The position numbers were made by a program, and so were the translations under genes. Shown here piece by piece: positions 7,990-15,419 of a stretch of DNA of 21,836 nucleotides. Below the pieces are notes generated by a model that saw nothing but the letters and a program-made list of their open reading frames with translations, did not search any database and was not told the DNA's origin. The stretch lies in assembly GCA_035651755.1 (NCBI GenBank), contig DASRFA010000021.1, forward strand, positions 1 to 21,836. The letters run 5' to 3'. The stretch is from DASRFA01 sp035651755. GTDB taxonomy: Bacteria > Desulfobacterota > Binatia > UBA12015. Position 1 is the stretch's first letter. Every line of letters begins with the position of its first letter.

Positions 7990-8034
7990 CCGAGACCGGG
8001 CCCGCGCCGGAGCGAGCCCGGGACGCAGCTCGGC
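7989..8034 (+). terminator. Nested hairpin at the stop of the acyl-CoA ligase gene
   Basis: The outer stem GCCGAG (7989-7994) pairs with CTCGGC (8029-8034). The inner stem CCGGGC (7996-8001) pairs with GCCCGG (8016-8021). There is no U-tract, so it is a candidate terminator or 3' mRNA stabiliser only. Confidence 0.35.
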
Positions 8035-8059
8035 CGATCGGTCCGGCTCACGTCCCGCC

Positions 8060-10762
8060 GTGACGATGCCGATGTCACGAGCGGGCCCAGATGCCGGCGC
8101 ACGTGCCGGCCGGGTGGCGGTGAGGTCGGTGGAGCGGAGAGCGAGCGCGGCGTGTGCCGCCCGGGGCGCGCGAACCACGCCACGCGTGCGCCCACGCGCC
8201 GGGGCGTCGGCGCGTCTCTTCGTCGCGGCGATCGCCATCGGGCTCGCGTGCCGCGCGACCGCCGCCGAGCGGCAGGTCGAGATTCTGTCCTGGCCCGTCG
8301 CCGCCGAGGACCGCGAGGCGTCGCGCGCGTCGGGCGTCGCCGCCGTGCCGGCGCTCGCTTCCGTCGAGCGCCGCGCCGCGACCGTCGACGTCGCGGGCCT
8401 CGCGGCGCTCGCGCCCGGCGACGTCGCGTCGCTCGCGCTTCCGAGCGGCCAGCGCTACCGGGTCCGGCTCGACGCCGTCGAGCGCACCGCGAGCGGGAGC
8501 ACCTCGTGGATCGCGCGCATCGCGGACGCCGAAGGACCGGGCGATCCGGACCTGCCGGTCGTGATCACGGCGAGCGACGGCGCGACCGCCGGCGCGCTTC
8601 GCACGCCCGCCGGCGACTTCCGGATCGTGACCGATCGCGACGGCACGTGGCTCATCGACCTGTCGGGCCCCGCGCTCGCACCAGCGGACCTCGGCGCGAG
8701 CGACGCGATGCGGCCGCCGTCGGCGGCGAGCTCGGCCGGCGGGCGGACCGCGGCCGCGGAGAGCCTCGTCGAAGGCCTCGCCCTGCCGCCGCCGCTCCGC
8801 CGCCGGAGCGTGGTCGACCTCCTCGTGCTCACGACGCCGGGCCTGCGTGCGCGCCTGGGAACCGGCGTCCGGGCGCGCATCGAGAACCTGGTCGCGATCG
8901 CGAACCAGGCGTACGCCGCGAGCGGCGTCAAGCTGAAGCTCCGGGTGGTCGGCGTCGAGGAGGTCGCGTACCCCGACGGTGGAAGCAACGCGCAGGCGCT
9001 CGGCCAGCTCACCGACGGCACGCACCCCGCGCTGGCGCCGGCGCACGACCTCCGCGACCTGTACGGCGCGGACCTCGTCACGCTGCTGCGCCCGTTCGAC
9101 AACGCGACGCACGGCGGCTGCGGCACGGGCTGGGTCGCCGGCTGGGGCGGAGTGCCGGTCGCCTACGCGAACGGCTTCGGCTACTCGGTCGTGAGCGACG
9201 GCGAGAGCCAGGGCCTCTTCTGCGACGACGTCTCCTTCGCGCACGAGATCTCGCACAACTTCGGCTGCATGCACGACCGGCCGACCGTCGAGGCGCAGGG
9301 CGGCGGACAGGGCGCGTATCCGTTCGGCTTCGGCTACGGCGTCGCGGGCCGGTTCGGCACCGTGATGAGCTACACCTTTCCGCGCCTCGCGCGCTTCTCG
9401 AACCCCGACCGGCTCTGCATGGGCATCCCGTGCGGCGTCGACGAGCGCGCGCCGACGTCGGCGAACAACGCGCTCTCGCTCGAGCTCACCCGCGCCGACG
9501 TCGCCCTGTTCCGGCCGGCCGCGGAGCTCGACTTCGGGTTCGGGGATCACGGCCGCGCGCTCGCGGCGCCGGCGGGCGGGCGCGCGACCGGTCGCGCCGT
9601 CGCGGTGGACGCGGCCGGCCGCGTCGCGGTCGCGGGGTGGATCGATCGCGGCACGTCGCGCCGGTCGCTCGCGGTCGCGCGCTTCCTCCCGGGCGGCGGG
9701 CTCGACGGGAGCTTCGGAAGCGGCGGCTGGGCCGAAGTCTCGATCCCGGGCGCGCGCGTCTCCGGGGAAGCGGTCGCGGTGCAGCCGGACGGGAAGCTGG
9801 TCGTCGCGGGATCGCTCGAGGACGATGCCGGCGTCGCCCTCGCGATCGTCCGCTTGACGGCCGACGGCGCGCGCGACGCGGAGTTCTCGCGCGACGGCAT
9901 GGTGGTGCGGCGCATGGCGAACCGGCGCCTCTGGCCGAGCGGGATCGACGTCGACGACGCGGGGCGGATCGCCGTCGCGGGCACGGGCGAGGGAGCGGGG
10001 CCGGATGCCGGCCGGTCGTTCGCCTTCCTCGCCCGGGTGCGGCGCGGCGGGGCGCTCGACCGCGCGTTCCGGAACGGCCTCTTCGAGGAGCCGCTGCCCG
10101 AGGCCGGCGGCCGCATCGCCGCGCTCGGCCGCGACCCGTCCGGCCGGCTCGTGGTCGCGGGCGGCGCCGCCGTCGGGACGCCGGGGCGCGGCGCGTTGGC
10201 GGCGCTCCGCTTCTCGCCCGACGGCGAGCTCGACCGCGCCTTCGGAGATCACGGCATCGCGACCGCCGAGCCCGGCGACGGCGAGGCCTCGGCGGAGGCG
10301 CTCGCGATCGCGCCCGACGGCGCGGTCGTCGTCGCCGGAGCGTGGTCCGCGGCCGCGGACGGGAAGGCGCGCCTCACGGTCGCGCGCTTCGGCGCGACCG
10401 GGGCCGTCGACCGCTCGTTCGCCAAGAAGGGAATCTTCACGCTCGACCTCGGCGACGGCGACGCGCGCCTCGAAGGCGTCGCGCTCGTGCGCGATGGCGG
10501 CGTCGTCGCGGCCGGCAGCTTCGCCGCCCGCGCGACCGGCGACGCGGACTTCGTCGCGCTCCGCCTGCGCGCGGAGGGTCGCCTGCAGCGCGGCTTCGGA
10601 AGCGGCGGCGCGACCGCGACCGAGTTCGTCGGACGCTCGGCGATCGGGCACGCCGCGGCGCTCGCGCCCGACGGGTCGCTCGTCGTCGCGGGCGAGGCGA
10701 CCTCCGCTTCGTCGAGCTCGTTCGCGATCGCGCGCTACGCGGCGGCGGCCGTCGCGCCGTGA
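8060..10762 (+). CDS. Secreted reprolysin-like zinc metalloprotease fused to seven delta-60 repeats
   Basis: A protein of about 900 aa. A hydrophobic signal segment (RLFVAAIAIGLACRATA) precedes a prodomain-like region. The metalloprotease domain carries the metzincin motif HEISHNFGCMHD at 395-406 (HExxHxxGxxHD) and the Met-turn VMSY with Met 436. From residue 490 to the C-terminus there are seven repeats of about 58 residues with the delta-60 pattern (LDxxFGxxG, then AVAxxPDGxxVVAG, then ARxxxDG). Seven copies suggest a seven-bladed beta-propeller, perhaps for adhesion or substrate binding. The listed start is GTG 8060; GTG codons near 8114-8120 would give a more normal signal peptide. A hairpin follows the stop. 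Protease activity is well supported by the motif; the role of the repeats is inferred. Confidence 0.87.
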   Translation: MTMPMSRAGPDAGARAGRVAVRSVERRASAACAARGARTTPRVRPRAGASARLFVAAIAIGLACRATAAERQVEILSWPVAAEDREASRASGVAAVPALASVERRAATVDVAGLAALAPGDVASLALPSGQRYRVRLDAVERTASGSTSWIARIADAEGPGDPDLPVVITASDGATAGALRTPAGDFRIVTDRDGTWLIDLSGPALAPADLGASDAMRPPSAASSAGGRTAAAESLVEGLALPPPLRRRSVVDLLVLTTPGLRARLGTGVRARIENLVAIANQAYAASGVKLKLRVVGVEEVAYPDGGSNAQALGQLTDGTHPALAPAHDLRDLYGADLVTLLRPFDNATHGGCGTGWVAGWGGVPVAYANGFGYSVVSDGESQGLFCDDVSFAHEISHNFGCMHDRPTVEAQGGGQGAYPFGFGYGVAGRFGTVMSYTFPRLARFSNPDRLCMGIPCGVDERAPTSANNALSLELTRADVALFRPAAELDFGFGDHGRALAAPAGGRATGRAVAVDAAGRVAVAGWIDRGTSRRSLAVARFLPGGGLDGSFGSGGWAEVSIPGARVSGEAVAVQPDGKLVVAGSLEDDAGVALAIVRLTADGARDAEFSRDGMVVRRMANRRLWPSGIDVDDAGRIAVAGTGEGAGPDAGRSFAFLARVRRGGALDRAFRNGLFEEPLPEAGGRIAALGRDPSGRLVVAGGAAVGTPGRGALAALRFSPDGELDRAFGDHGIATAEPGDGEASAEALAIAPDGAVVVAGAWSAAADGKARLTVARFGATGAVDRSFAKKGIFTLDLGDGDARLEGVALVRDGGVVAAGSFAARATGDADFVALRLRAEGRLQRGFGSGGATATEFVGRSAIGHAAALAPDGSLVVAGEATSASSSSFAIARYAAAAVAP

Positions 10763-10789
10763 GAAGCGGCCGCGCTCGCGGTGCGCTTC
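10763..10789 (+). terminator. Hairpin directly after the metalloprotease stop codon
   Basis: GAAGCG (10763-10768) pairs with CGCTTC (10784-10789), and GCCGC (10769-10773) pairs with GCGGT (10778-10782, one G-U pair). The loop is 4 nt (GCTC) with one bulged G. It starts 1 nt after the stop codon. No U-tract follows, so intrinsic termination is uncertain. Confidence 0.42.
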
Positions 10790-10821
10790 ACGGCCCGGCC
10801 GACGCACGCTAGGCAGAACGG

Positions 10822-12261
10822 ATGGGCACGGCGCGCGCGCTCGCAGCCGTCGCGGCGGTGATGGTCGTGGCCGCCATCGCTTGCGCGCCGTCCGTCGCGC
10901 CGGCAGCCGAGGTCGCGCCCGCCGACGTGCCGATCGACCACGTCCTGGTCGTCTACCTCGAGAACCACACCTTCGATAACCTCTTCGGGCTCTTCCCGGG
11001 CGCGAACGGCGTCCTGCGTCCCGAGGCGGCGGTGGCGCAGGTCGACAAGGAGGGGAAGCCGTACGCGACCCTGCCCGCGATCGCGACCGCATACCCGTGG
11101 CCGCCCACCCCCGACCCGCGCTTCCCGAAGGACCTCCCGAACCGCCCGTTCCCGATCAACGACTACGTCCCGCTGACCGACGTCGTCGAGATGCCGCTCC
11201 ACCTCTTCTACGAGAACGTCCTCCAGATCGACGGCGGGAAGAACGACAAGTTCGTCGCCTGGAGCGACAGCGGCGCGCTCGCGATGGGCTACTTCGACAC
11301 GACGAAGCTCCCGCTCTACCCGTGGGCGCGCGAGTACACGGTCGCCGACAACTTCTTCGCGTCGGCGTACGGCGGCTCCTGGCTGAATCATATGTGGCTC
11401 GTGTGCGCGTGCACGGCGCGCTTTCCGAACGCGCCCGCGAAGCTCGTCGCCGATCCCGTGCTGGACGCGAGCGGCCGCATCGTCGATCTCAAGAAGGGCG
11501 GATCGGTCTCCCCCGACGGCTGGGCCGTCGACCACCTGCAGCCGTTCAACCCTCCGTTCGAGAAGGGAACGCCCGACGCCGAGCGCGTGCCCCCGCAGAC
11601 CTTCCCGACGATCGGCGACCGCCTGAGAGCCGCCGGGGTCTCGTGGGCGTGGTACTCCGAGGGGTGGGACGACGCGGTCGCCGGGCGCCCGGCGCCGTCG
11701 TTCACGTTCCACCACCAGCCGTTCGTGTACTTCGCGGCGTACGCGCCCGGCACCGCGGCGCGCGCCGAGCACCTGAAGGACGAGAAGGACCTCTGGCAGG
11801 CGATCCGGACCGGCACGCTGCCCGCGGTCGCGTGGTTCAAGCCGATCGACGTCTACACCGACAACGCGGGCGAGGGCAGCATGCTCGTCGCCGAGCGCCG
11901 CATCGTCGCGCTGCTCGATGCCGTGAAGGCGTCGCCCGCGTGGGGGCGCACCGCGATCTTCATCACCTGGGACGACTACGGCGGCTTCTTCGACCACGTC
12001 GGGCCGCCGGCGGTCGATCGCTGGGGGCTCTCGAGCCGCGTGCCGGCGATCGTCGTGTCGCCGTGGGCGAAGCGCGGGTTCGTCGACTCGACGCAGTACG
12101 AGACCGTCTCGATCCTGCGCTTCATCGAGTGGCGGTGGGGCCTCGAGCCGCTCGGCACGCGCGACGCGAAGGCGGCGAACCTGCTGCCGGCGTTCGACTT
12201 CTCGCAGAAGGGTCCATTCGATGGCGTTGGCGGTCTGGCGACGCCTTCCGCGCCGCGGTAG
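10822..12261 (+). CDS. Secreted phosphoesterase of the AcpA / phospholipase C family
   Basis: A 479-aa protein with an N-terminal signal peptide (about 1-29, Ala/Val-rich, ending PAAE). The core begins IDHVLVVYLENHTFDNLFG (ENHTFDN at 47-53), the metal-binding start of the PF04185 phosphoesterase family. DNFFASAYGGSWLNHMWLV places Ser 186 where AcpA-type acid phosphatases have their nucleophile. ITWDDYGGFFDHVGPP (Asp 384/385) matches the C-terminal metal-binding Asp pair. Length and motif spacing resemble AcpA-type acid phosphatases more than long phospholipases C, but substrate (phosphomonoester or phospholipid) is unresolved. ATG 10822 begins a good signal peptide. The aldolase gene follows after 22 nt, so they are likely co-transcribed. 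Confidence 0.88.
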   Translation: MGTARALAAVAAVMVVAAIACAPSVAPAAEVAPADVPIDHVLVVYLENHTFDNLFGLFPGANGVLRPEAAVAQVDKEGKPYATLPAIATAYPWPPTPDPRFPKDLPNRPFPINDYVPLTDVVEMPLHLFYENVLQIDGGKNDKFVAWSDSGALAMGYFDTTKLPLYPWAREYTVADNFFASAYGGSWLNHMWLVCACTARFPNAPAKLVADPVLDASGRIVDLKKGGSVSPDGWAVDHLQPFNPPFEKGTPDAERVPPQTFPTIGDRLRAAGVSWAWYSEGWDDAVAGRPAPSFTFHHQPFVYFAAYAPGTAARAEHLKDEKDLWQAIRTGTLPAVAWFKPIDVYTDNAGEGSMLVAERRIVALLDAVKASPAWGRTAIFITWDDYGGFFDHVGPPAVDRWGLSSRVPAIVVSPWAKRGFVDSTQYETVSILRFIEWRWGLEPLGTRDAKAANLLPAFDFSQKGPFDGVGGLATPSAPR

Positions 12262-12283
12262 GGCGGAGGCAGGAGGACCGACC

Positions 12284-13207
12284 ATGCTGGTGAACCCGCG
12301 CGAGCATCTGGCGCGCGCCCGGCGCGAAGGTTGGGCCCTGGGCGGCTTCAACGTCTTCGACCTCGAGTCGGCGCGCGCGGTCATCCGCGCCGGCGAGGCG
12401 GAGCGCGCGCCGCTCCTCGTGCAGACCTCTGAGGGCGCCGTCAAGCACATGGGGCTCGACCAGGCGGTCGGCATCGTGCGACGCCTCACCGAGGGCAGTC
12501 CGACGCCGGTCGCGCTGCACCTCGACCACGGCAAGAGCGAGGAGCTCGCGCGCGCCGCGGTCGACGCGGGCTACACGTCGGTCATGATCGACGCCTCGCG
12601 CGAGAGCTACGACGAGAACCTGCACGCCACCGCCGACGTCGTCGCGTACGCGCACGCGCGCGGCGTGCACGTCGAGGCCGAGCTCGGCACGCTCGGCGGC
12701 ATCGAGGACCTCGGCGAGACCGCCGCTCGCTCGATGCTGACCGACCCCGAGCAGGCGGTGCGCTTCGCGCGCGAGACCGGCGTCGATGCGCTGGCGATCG
12801 CGATCGGCACGTCGCATGGCGCCTACAAGTTCAAGGGCGCGCCGCACCTCGACCTCGAGCGCCTCGAGGAGATCGCGCGCCGCGTGCTGCAGCCGCTCGT
12901 CCTGCACGGCGCGTCCTCGATGCCGCCGGAAGCGGTCGCGTTCGCGGAGCGCTGGGGTGCCCGGCTGCCGCACGCGCAGGGCATCCCCGAAGACCTGATC
13001 CGGCAGGCGATCGCCCGCGGCATCGCCAAGGTGAACACCGACTCCGATCTCCGCCTGGCGGCGCTTGGGCGGCTGCGCCAGGTGCTGACGGAGCGCCCCG
13101 ACCTGTTCAACCTCTACGAGCTCATGGGCGAGATGGAGGCCGCGATCCGCGACGAGACGGCGCTGCGGATCCGCATGCTGGGCGGCAGCAACAAGGCAGC
13201 GGCCTAA
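12284..13207 (+). CDS. fba: Class II fructose-bisphosphate aldolase
   Basis: A 307-aa zinc-dependent aldolase for reversible cleavage of fructose 1,6-bisphosphate to DHAP and glyceraldehyde 3-phosphate (glycolysis/gluconeogenesis). Key motifs are GGFNVFDLE at the N-terminus, VALHLDHGKS with Asp 81 (catalytic) and His 82 (zinc), AIGTSHGAYKFKG with His 178, LVLHGASSMP with His 208, and KVNTDSDLRLA (250-259), the DHAP-phosphate loop. The long insert between HGASSMP and NTDSDLR is typical of the roughly 305-aa Thermus-type branch. Tagatose-bisphosphate or other ketose-phosphate specificity cannot be excluded. ATG 12284 has AGGAGG at 12271-12276; an in-frame ATG at 12221 lies inside the phosphoesterase gene and is rejected. 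The stop overlaps the stop of the convergent deacetylase gene by 4 bp. Confidence 0.92.
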   Translation: MLVNPREHLARARREGWALGGFNVFDLESARAVIRAGEAERAPLLVQTSEGAVKHMGLDQAVGIVRRLTEGSPTPVALHLDHGKSEELARAAVDAGYTSVMIDASRESYDENLHATADVVAYAHARGVHVEAELGTLGGIEDLGETAARSMLTDPEQAVRFARETGVDALAIAIGTSHGAYKFKGAPHLDLERLEEIARRVLQPLVLHGASSMPPEAVAFAERWGARLPHAQGIPEDLIRQAIARGIAKVNTDSDLRLAALGRLRQVLTERPDLFNLYELMGEMEAAIRDETALRIRMLGGSNKAAA

Positions 13208-14130
13208 AACAGCTCCTCGTAGAACGGCTCTTCGATCTTCTCGATCCAGCGGTCGTAGAACGCCGGGACGTAGACCGGCATGCAGAGGGGTGGCCAGCCG
13301 ACGACCTGGCTCACGTGGCGCGAAAGCGCGTCGCTGCGGATGGCGCTGCCGGAAGGCACGTCTTCGACGAGGTCGGGTGCCGGCGGGCGCGGGCGCTCGG
13401 AGGTGTCGACGAGGGCGGCGAGGTCGGTACGCGGGCCGGGGGCCGGCCAGTGGACGTCGCCGGCGCAGCAGATCGGTGGATCGGGCTGCCGGATCTCGTC
13501 GTGGACGATCCAGCTCCAGAGCCGCACGGCGACGCCGCGGTCGCGCGCGAGAGATTCCGCCGCGCGGCGCGCGGCGTGATAGGCGGTCCGGTGATCGGGG
13601 TGCGCGTCGTAGAGCGACGCCGTGATCACGATCGCCGATCGCACGGTCGCGGGAACGTCGCTCGCAGCGGCGACCGCGCGCTCGAGCGCGCCCTGGCCCG
13701 CCGGCGTCAGGACGTCCTCGCGCCGTCCGTCGACCAGGCGCGACGAGGCGACGAGGCCCATGTCGGGGCCGCGGACGAACGCGATCGGCACGTCGCGGCC
13801 CGGGGCCATGACGTCCCACGCCGCGCGCGTCTCGTCCTCGCGCAGCGCGACGATGCGCTCGGTCTTCTCGGCCTCCGGGATGCCGTTGCAATCGCCCGGC
13901 ACGGTCGCGCGGTCGCCGCCCGAGACGTAGACGACGCGTACGAGGCGGCGGGGCTCGGCGGCGAGGCGGTGGATCGTCTCGGCCGCGAGGATCGACTCGT
14001 CGTCGGGGTGAGGCGACACGACGACGAGGGCGCTCGTCGGCGCGTCGCCGGGCGGCGCGTCGCCGCACGCGGCGAGGAGCGCCAGCGGCAGAGCGACCGC
14101 GAGAGGAAGGCGTCGCAGCGAGCGCGGCAC
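13204..14130 (-). CDS. PIG-L/LmbE-family deacetylase, predicted lipoprotein
   Basis: About 308 aa from GTG 14130. The N-terminus VPRSLRRLPLAVALPLALLAAC is a good lipoprotein signal with lipobox LAAC (Cys 22). The domain carries SPHPDDES (39-46), the zinc-binding AHPDDE signature of PIG-L N-acetylglucosamine deacetylases, and later LYDAHPDHRTAYHA, the second metal-binding HPDH motif. Family members remove N-acetyl groups from GlcNAc-type substrates (for example GlcNAc-PI, mycothiol or bacillithiol precursors, antibiotics). An exported lipidated form may act on envelope glycans; this is inference. GTG 14130 is chosen over ATG 14214 because AAGG lies 6 nt upstream, it starts directly at the signal peptide, and ATG 14214 falls inside the 11-bp repeats. 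It is divergent from the small secreted protein. Confidence 0.82.
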   Translation of the reverse strand: MPRSLRRLPLAVALPLALLAACGDAPPGDAPTSALVVVSPHPDDESILAAETIHRLAAEPRRLVRVVYVSGGDRATVPGDCNGIPEAEKTERIVALREDETRAAWDVMAPGRDVPIAFVRGPDMGLVASSRLVDGRREDVLTPAGQGALERAVAAASDVPATVRSAIVITASLYDAHPDHRTAYHAARRAAESLARDRGVAVRLWSWIVHDEIRQPDPPICCAGDVHWPAPGPRTDLAALVDTSERPRPPAPDLVEDVPSGSAIRSDALSRHVSQVVGWPPLCMPVYVPAFYDRWIEKIEEPFYEELF

Positions 14131-14200
14131 GCCGTGCCTTAGCCCGGGTCCACGGCCGCCGGCAACGCCGGCCGGTCGCGGCCCGCGCGTCCGGCGAAGC

Positions 14201-14244
14201 GATCGTAACCGCATCGTGACCGGATCGTGACCGGATCGTCATGA
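14201..14244. promoter_or_regulatory. Four tandem 11-bp repeats in a divergent promoter region
   Basis: GATCGTAACCG (14201), CATCGTGACCG (14212), GATCGTGACCG (14223) and GATCGTCATGA (14234) follow each other with no gap, giving consensus GATCGTGACCG. An 11-bp step is about one helical turn, so all copies face the same side of the DNA. This is the spacing used by OmpR/PhoB-type response regulators on direct repeats. The array lies between the PIG-L lipoprotein gene (start 14130) and the small secreted protein gene (start 14355) and could control both. Confidence 0.55.
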
Positions 14245-14354
14245 CTGTCCCGACCGGTCGCCATATCGCACTCGGCAGATCAGCTCGGCGCGGCGGCGCT
14301 CCGGCTCACGTCGATCCGCTGCGACGCCGACGCCGCGAACCGAGGAGAAGACTC

Positions 14355-14756
14355 ATGCGATCCATCGCTTCCATCGCTGCCCTGGTCGGCGCGCTCGCTC
14401 TCGCGAGCTCGGCTCGCGCCGGCACGATCGCGAGCCCGGCGATCACCGTCGGCAACGGCGGGACCGTCATCTGCACGGTGGCCAATCTGGGCGACACGGC
14501 CATCCTCATGCAGGTTCCGACCGTGTTCCGGAGCGACGGCAGCTCGGCCGGTGCGTTCTCGACCTGCGGTGGCGCGTTCCCGAGGACGCTTCCTCCCCAT
14601 CAGAGCTGCTCGATCGGGGCGAGCGCGGACCCGACCGTAGGTACGCGGCTCCAGTTCAACATCACCTTCACCGGCAGCGCGAAGAAGTTCCGCGGCCTCT
14701 GCAACGGCACCACGCCGGGCGGCGGCTTCCCGGAGATCGTCGCGGAGATGCGCTGA
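14355..14756 (+). CDS. Small secreted protein of unknown function with four cysteines
   Basis: 133 aa. The signal peptide is clear (MRSIASIAALVGALALASSARA, cleavage after residue 22). The mature part is about 111 aa and beta-rich, with Cys at 40, 71, 85 and 116, allowing two disulfides. Motifs TVICTVANLGDTAI and LPPHQSCSIGA resemble small secreted Ig-like or choice-of-anchor domains, where a first strand ending in Cys is followed by a PGxSC-type strand. I do not recognise a named family. ATG 14355 has GAGGAGAAG upstream. The longer in-frame ATG at 14241 is rejected because it adds an unlikely Arg-rich leader. The gene sits downstream of the 11-bp repeats and ends before a strong hairpin shared with the convergent CBS gene. 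Confidence 0.75.
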   Translation: MRSIASIAALVGALALASSARAGTIASPAITVGNGGTVICTVANLGDTAILMQVPTVFRSDGSSAGAFSTCGGAFPRTLPPHQSCSIGASADPTVGTRLQFNITFTGSAKKFRGLCNGTTPGGGFPEIVAEMR

Positions 14757-14768
14757 GCGGGGCCTCGG

Positions 14769-14815
14769 GAAGCGGCGGGCTCCCGCGCCGACACGGGACC
14801 TCGCCTCGCCGCTTC
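14769..14815. terminator. Bidirectional terminator-like hairpin between convergent genes
   Basis: GAAGCGGCG (14769-14777) plus GGC (14778-14780) pair with GCC (14803-14805) and CGCCGCTTC (14807-14815), leaving one bulged T. An inner stem TCCCG (14781-14785) pairs with CGGGA (14794-14798). It lies exactly between the stops of the secreted protein (14756) and the CBS protein (14828). There is no U-run. Confidence 0.6.
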
Positions 14816-14827
14816 GGAGTCGCACCG

Positions 14828-15262
14828 TCAGCTGCGCGTGATGTAGTTCTCGAGCTGCTCGATCAGGAACTGCTTCTCGTGAATCACGGCCTTCACGACG
14901 TCGCCGATCGACAGGAGCCCGAGCAGACGCCCGCTCTCGAGCACGGGGAGGTGGCGGATGCGTTTGTCGGTCATGAGCGCCATGCAGTCGTCGAGCGACT
15001 GCTCCGGGCGGACGTAGACCACGCGCGACGTCATGATCTCGCGCACCGGGGTCTCGCGCGACGCCTTTCCCTTCAGGATCACCTGGCGCGCGTAGTCGCG
15101 CTCGGAGAGGACGCCGATCACTTGCTGCGTGCCGTCCATGACGAGGACGGCCCCGACGTCCTTCTCCGCCATGAGACGGAGCGCCTCGTACACGGTGTCG
15201 TCGGGCGACACCGACCACACGTGGTGTCCTTTTCCCTCCAGCACTTCGCGGACCGTATTCAT
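14828..15262 (-). CDS. Two-CBS-domain regulatory protein
   Basis: 144 aa made of a tandem CBS pair (Bateman module). The first repeat covers about 1-60 (VREVLEGKGHHVWSVSPDDTVYEALRLM, then GAVLVMDGTQQVIGVLSERDYARQV) and the second about 70-130 (PVREIMTSRVVYVRPEQSLDDCMALM, then RHLPVLESGRLLGLLSIGDVVKAVI). The C-terminal tail LIEQLENYITRS is common in this stand-alone family. Such modules bind adenosine nucleotides (AMP, ATP, NADH or SAM) and sense energy state; the ligand and partner are unknown. ATG 15262 is well supported by AAGGAGG 5 nt upstream, preferred over an in-frame ATG 24 nt further upstream. Confidence 0.92.
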   Translation of the reverse strand: MNTVREVLEGKGHHVWSVSPDDTVYEALRLMAEKDVGAVLVMDGTQQVIGVLSERDYARQVILKGKASRETPVREIMTSRVVYVRPEQSLDDCMALMTDKRIRHLPVLESGRLLGLLSIGDVVKAVIHEKQFLIEQLENYITRS

Positions 15263-15380
15263 GGCTGCCTCCTTTCGGAAGGCCACTGGCCGCGGGCCCC
15301 GGGCGACTCGGCCCGCACGCGAACTGTGCCACCCCCGTCGCGGGCTCTCAAGGCCCCCGCCGGAGGGCGCGCGGGACAGA

Positions 15381-15412
15381 CGGGCCGGCGCGGCGACATG
15401 CCGGCCGGCCCG
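15381..15412 (-). terminator. Strong hairpin downstream of the delta-60 repeat protein gene
   Basis: CGGGCCGGC (15381-15389) pairs perfectly with GCCGGCCCG (15404-15412), and CGGC (15391-15394) pairs with GCCG (15400-15403) around a 5-nt loop. It starts about 8 nt after the stop of the minus-strand delta-60 gene and upstream of the CBS gene. No U-tract follows on the minus strand. Confidence 0.55.
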
Positions 15413-15419
15413 CGTGCGA

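Noticed and set aside
8075..11092. About 1000-codon minus-strand open frame opposite the metalloprotease
   Set aside because: Arg/Ala/Gly-rich composition with no domain motifs, typical of antisense frames in very GC-rich genes; the plus-strand frame has clear catalytic motifs.
12221..12283. Upstream in-frame start (ATG 12221) for the aldolase
   Set aside because: It lies inside the phosphoesterase gene and adds an atypical leader; ATG 12284 has a strong AGGAGG and matches the family N-terminus.
14131..14214. Upstream ATG 14214 for the PIG-L deacetylase
   Set aside because: It would add an Arg-rich leader before the lipoprotein signal and lies inside the 11-bp repeats; GTG 14130 with AAGG upstream fits better.
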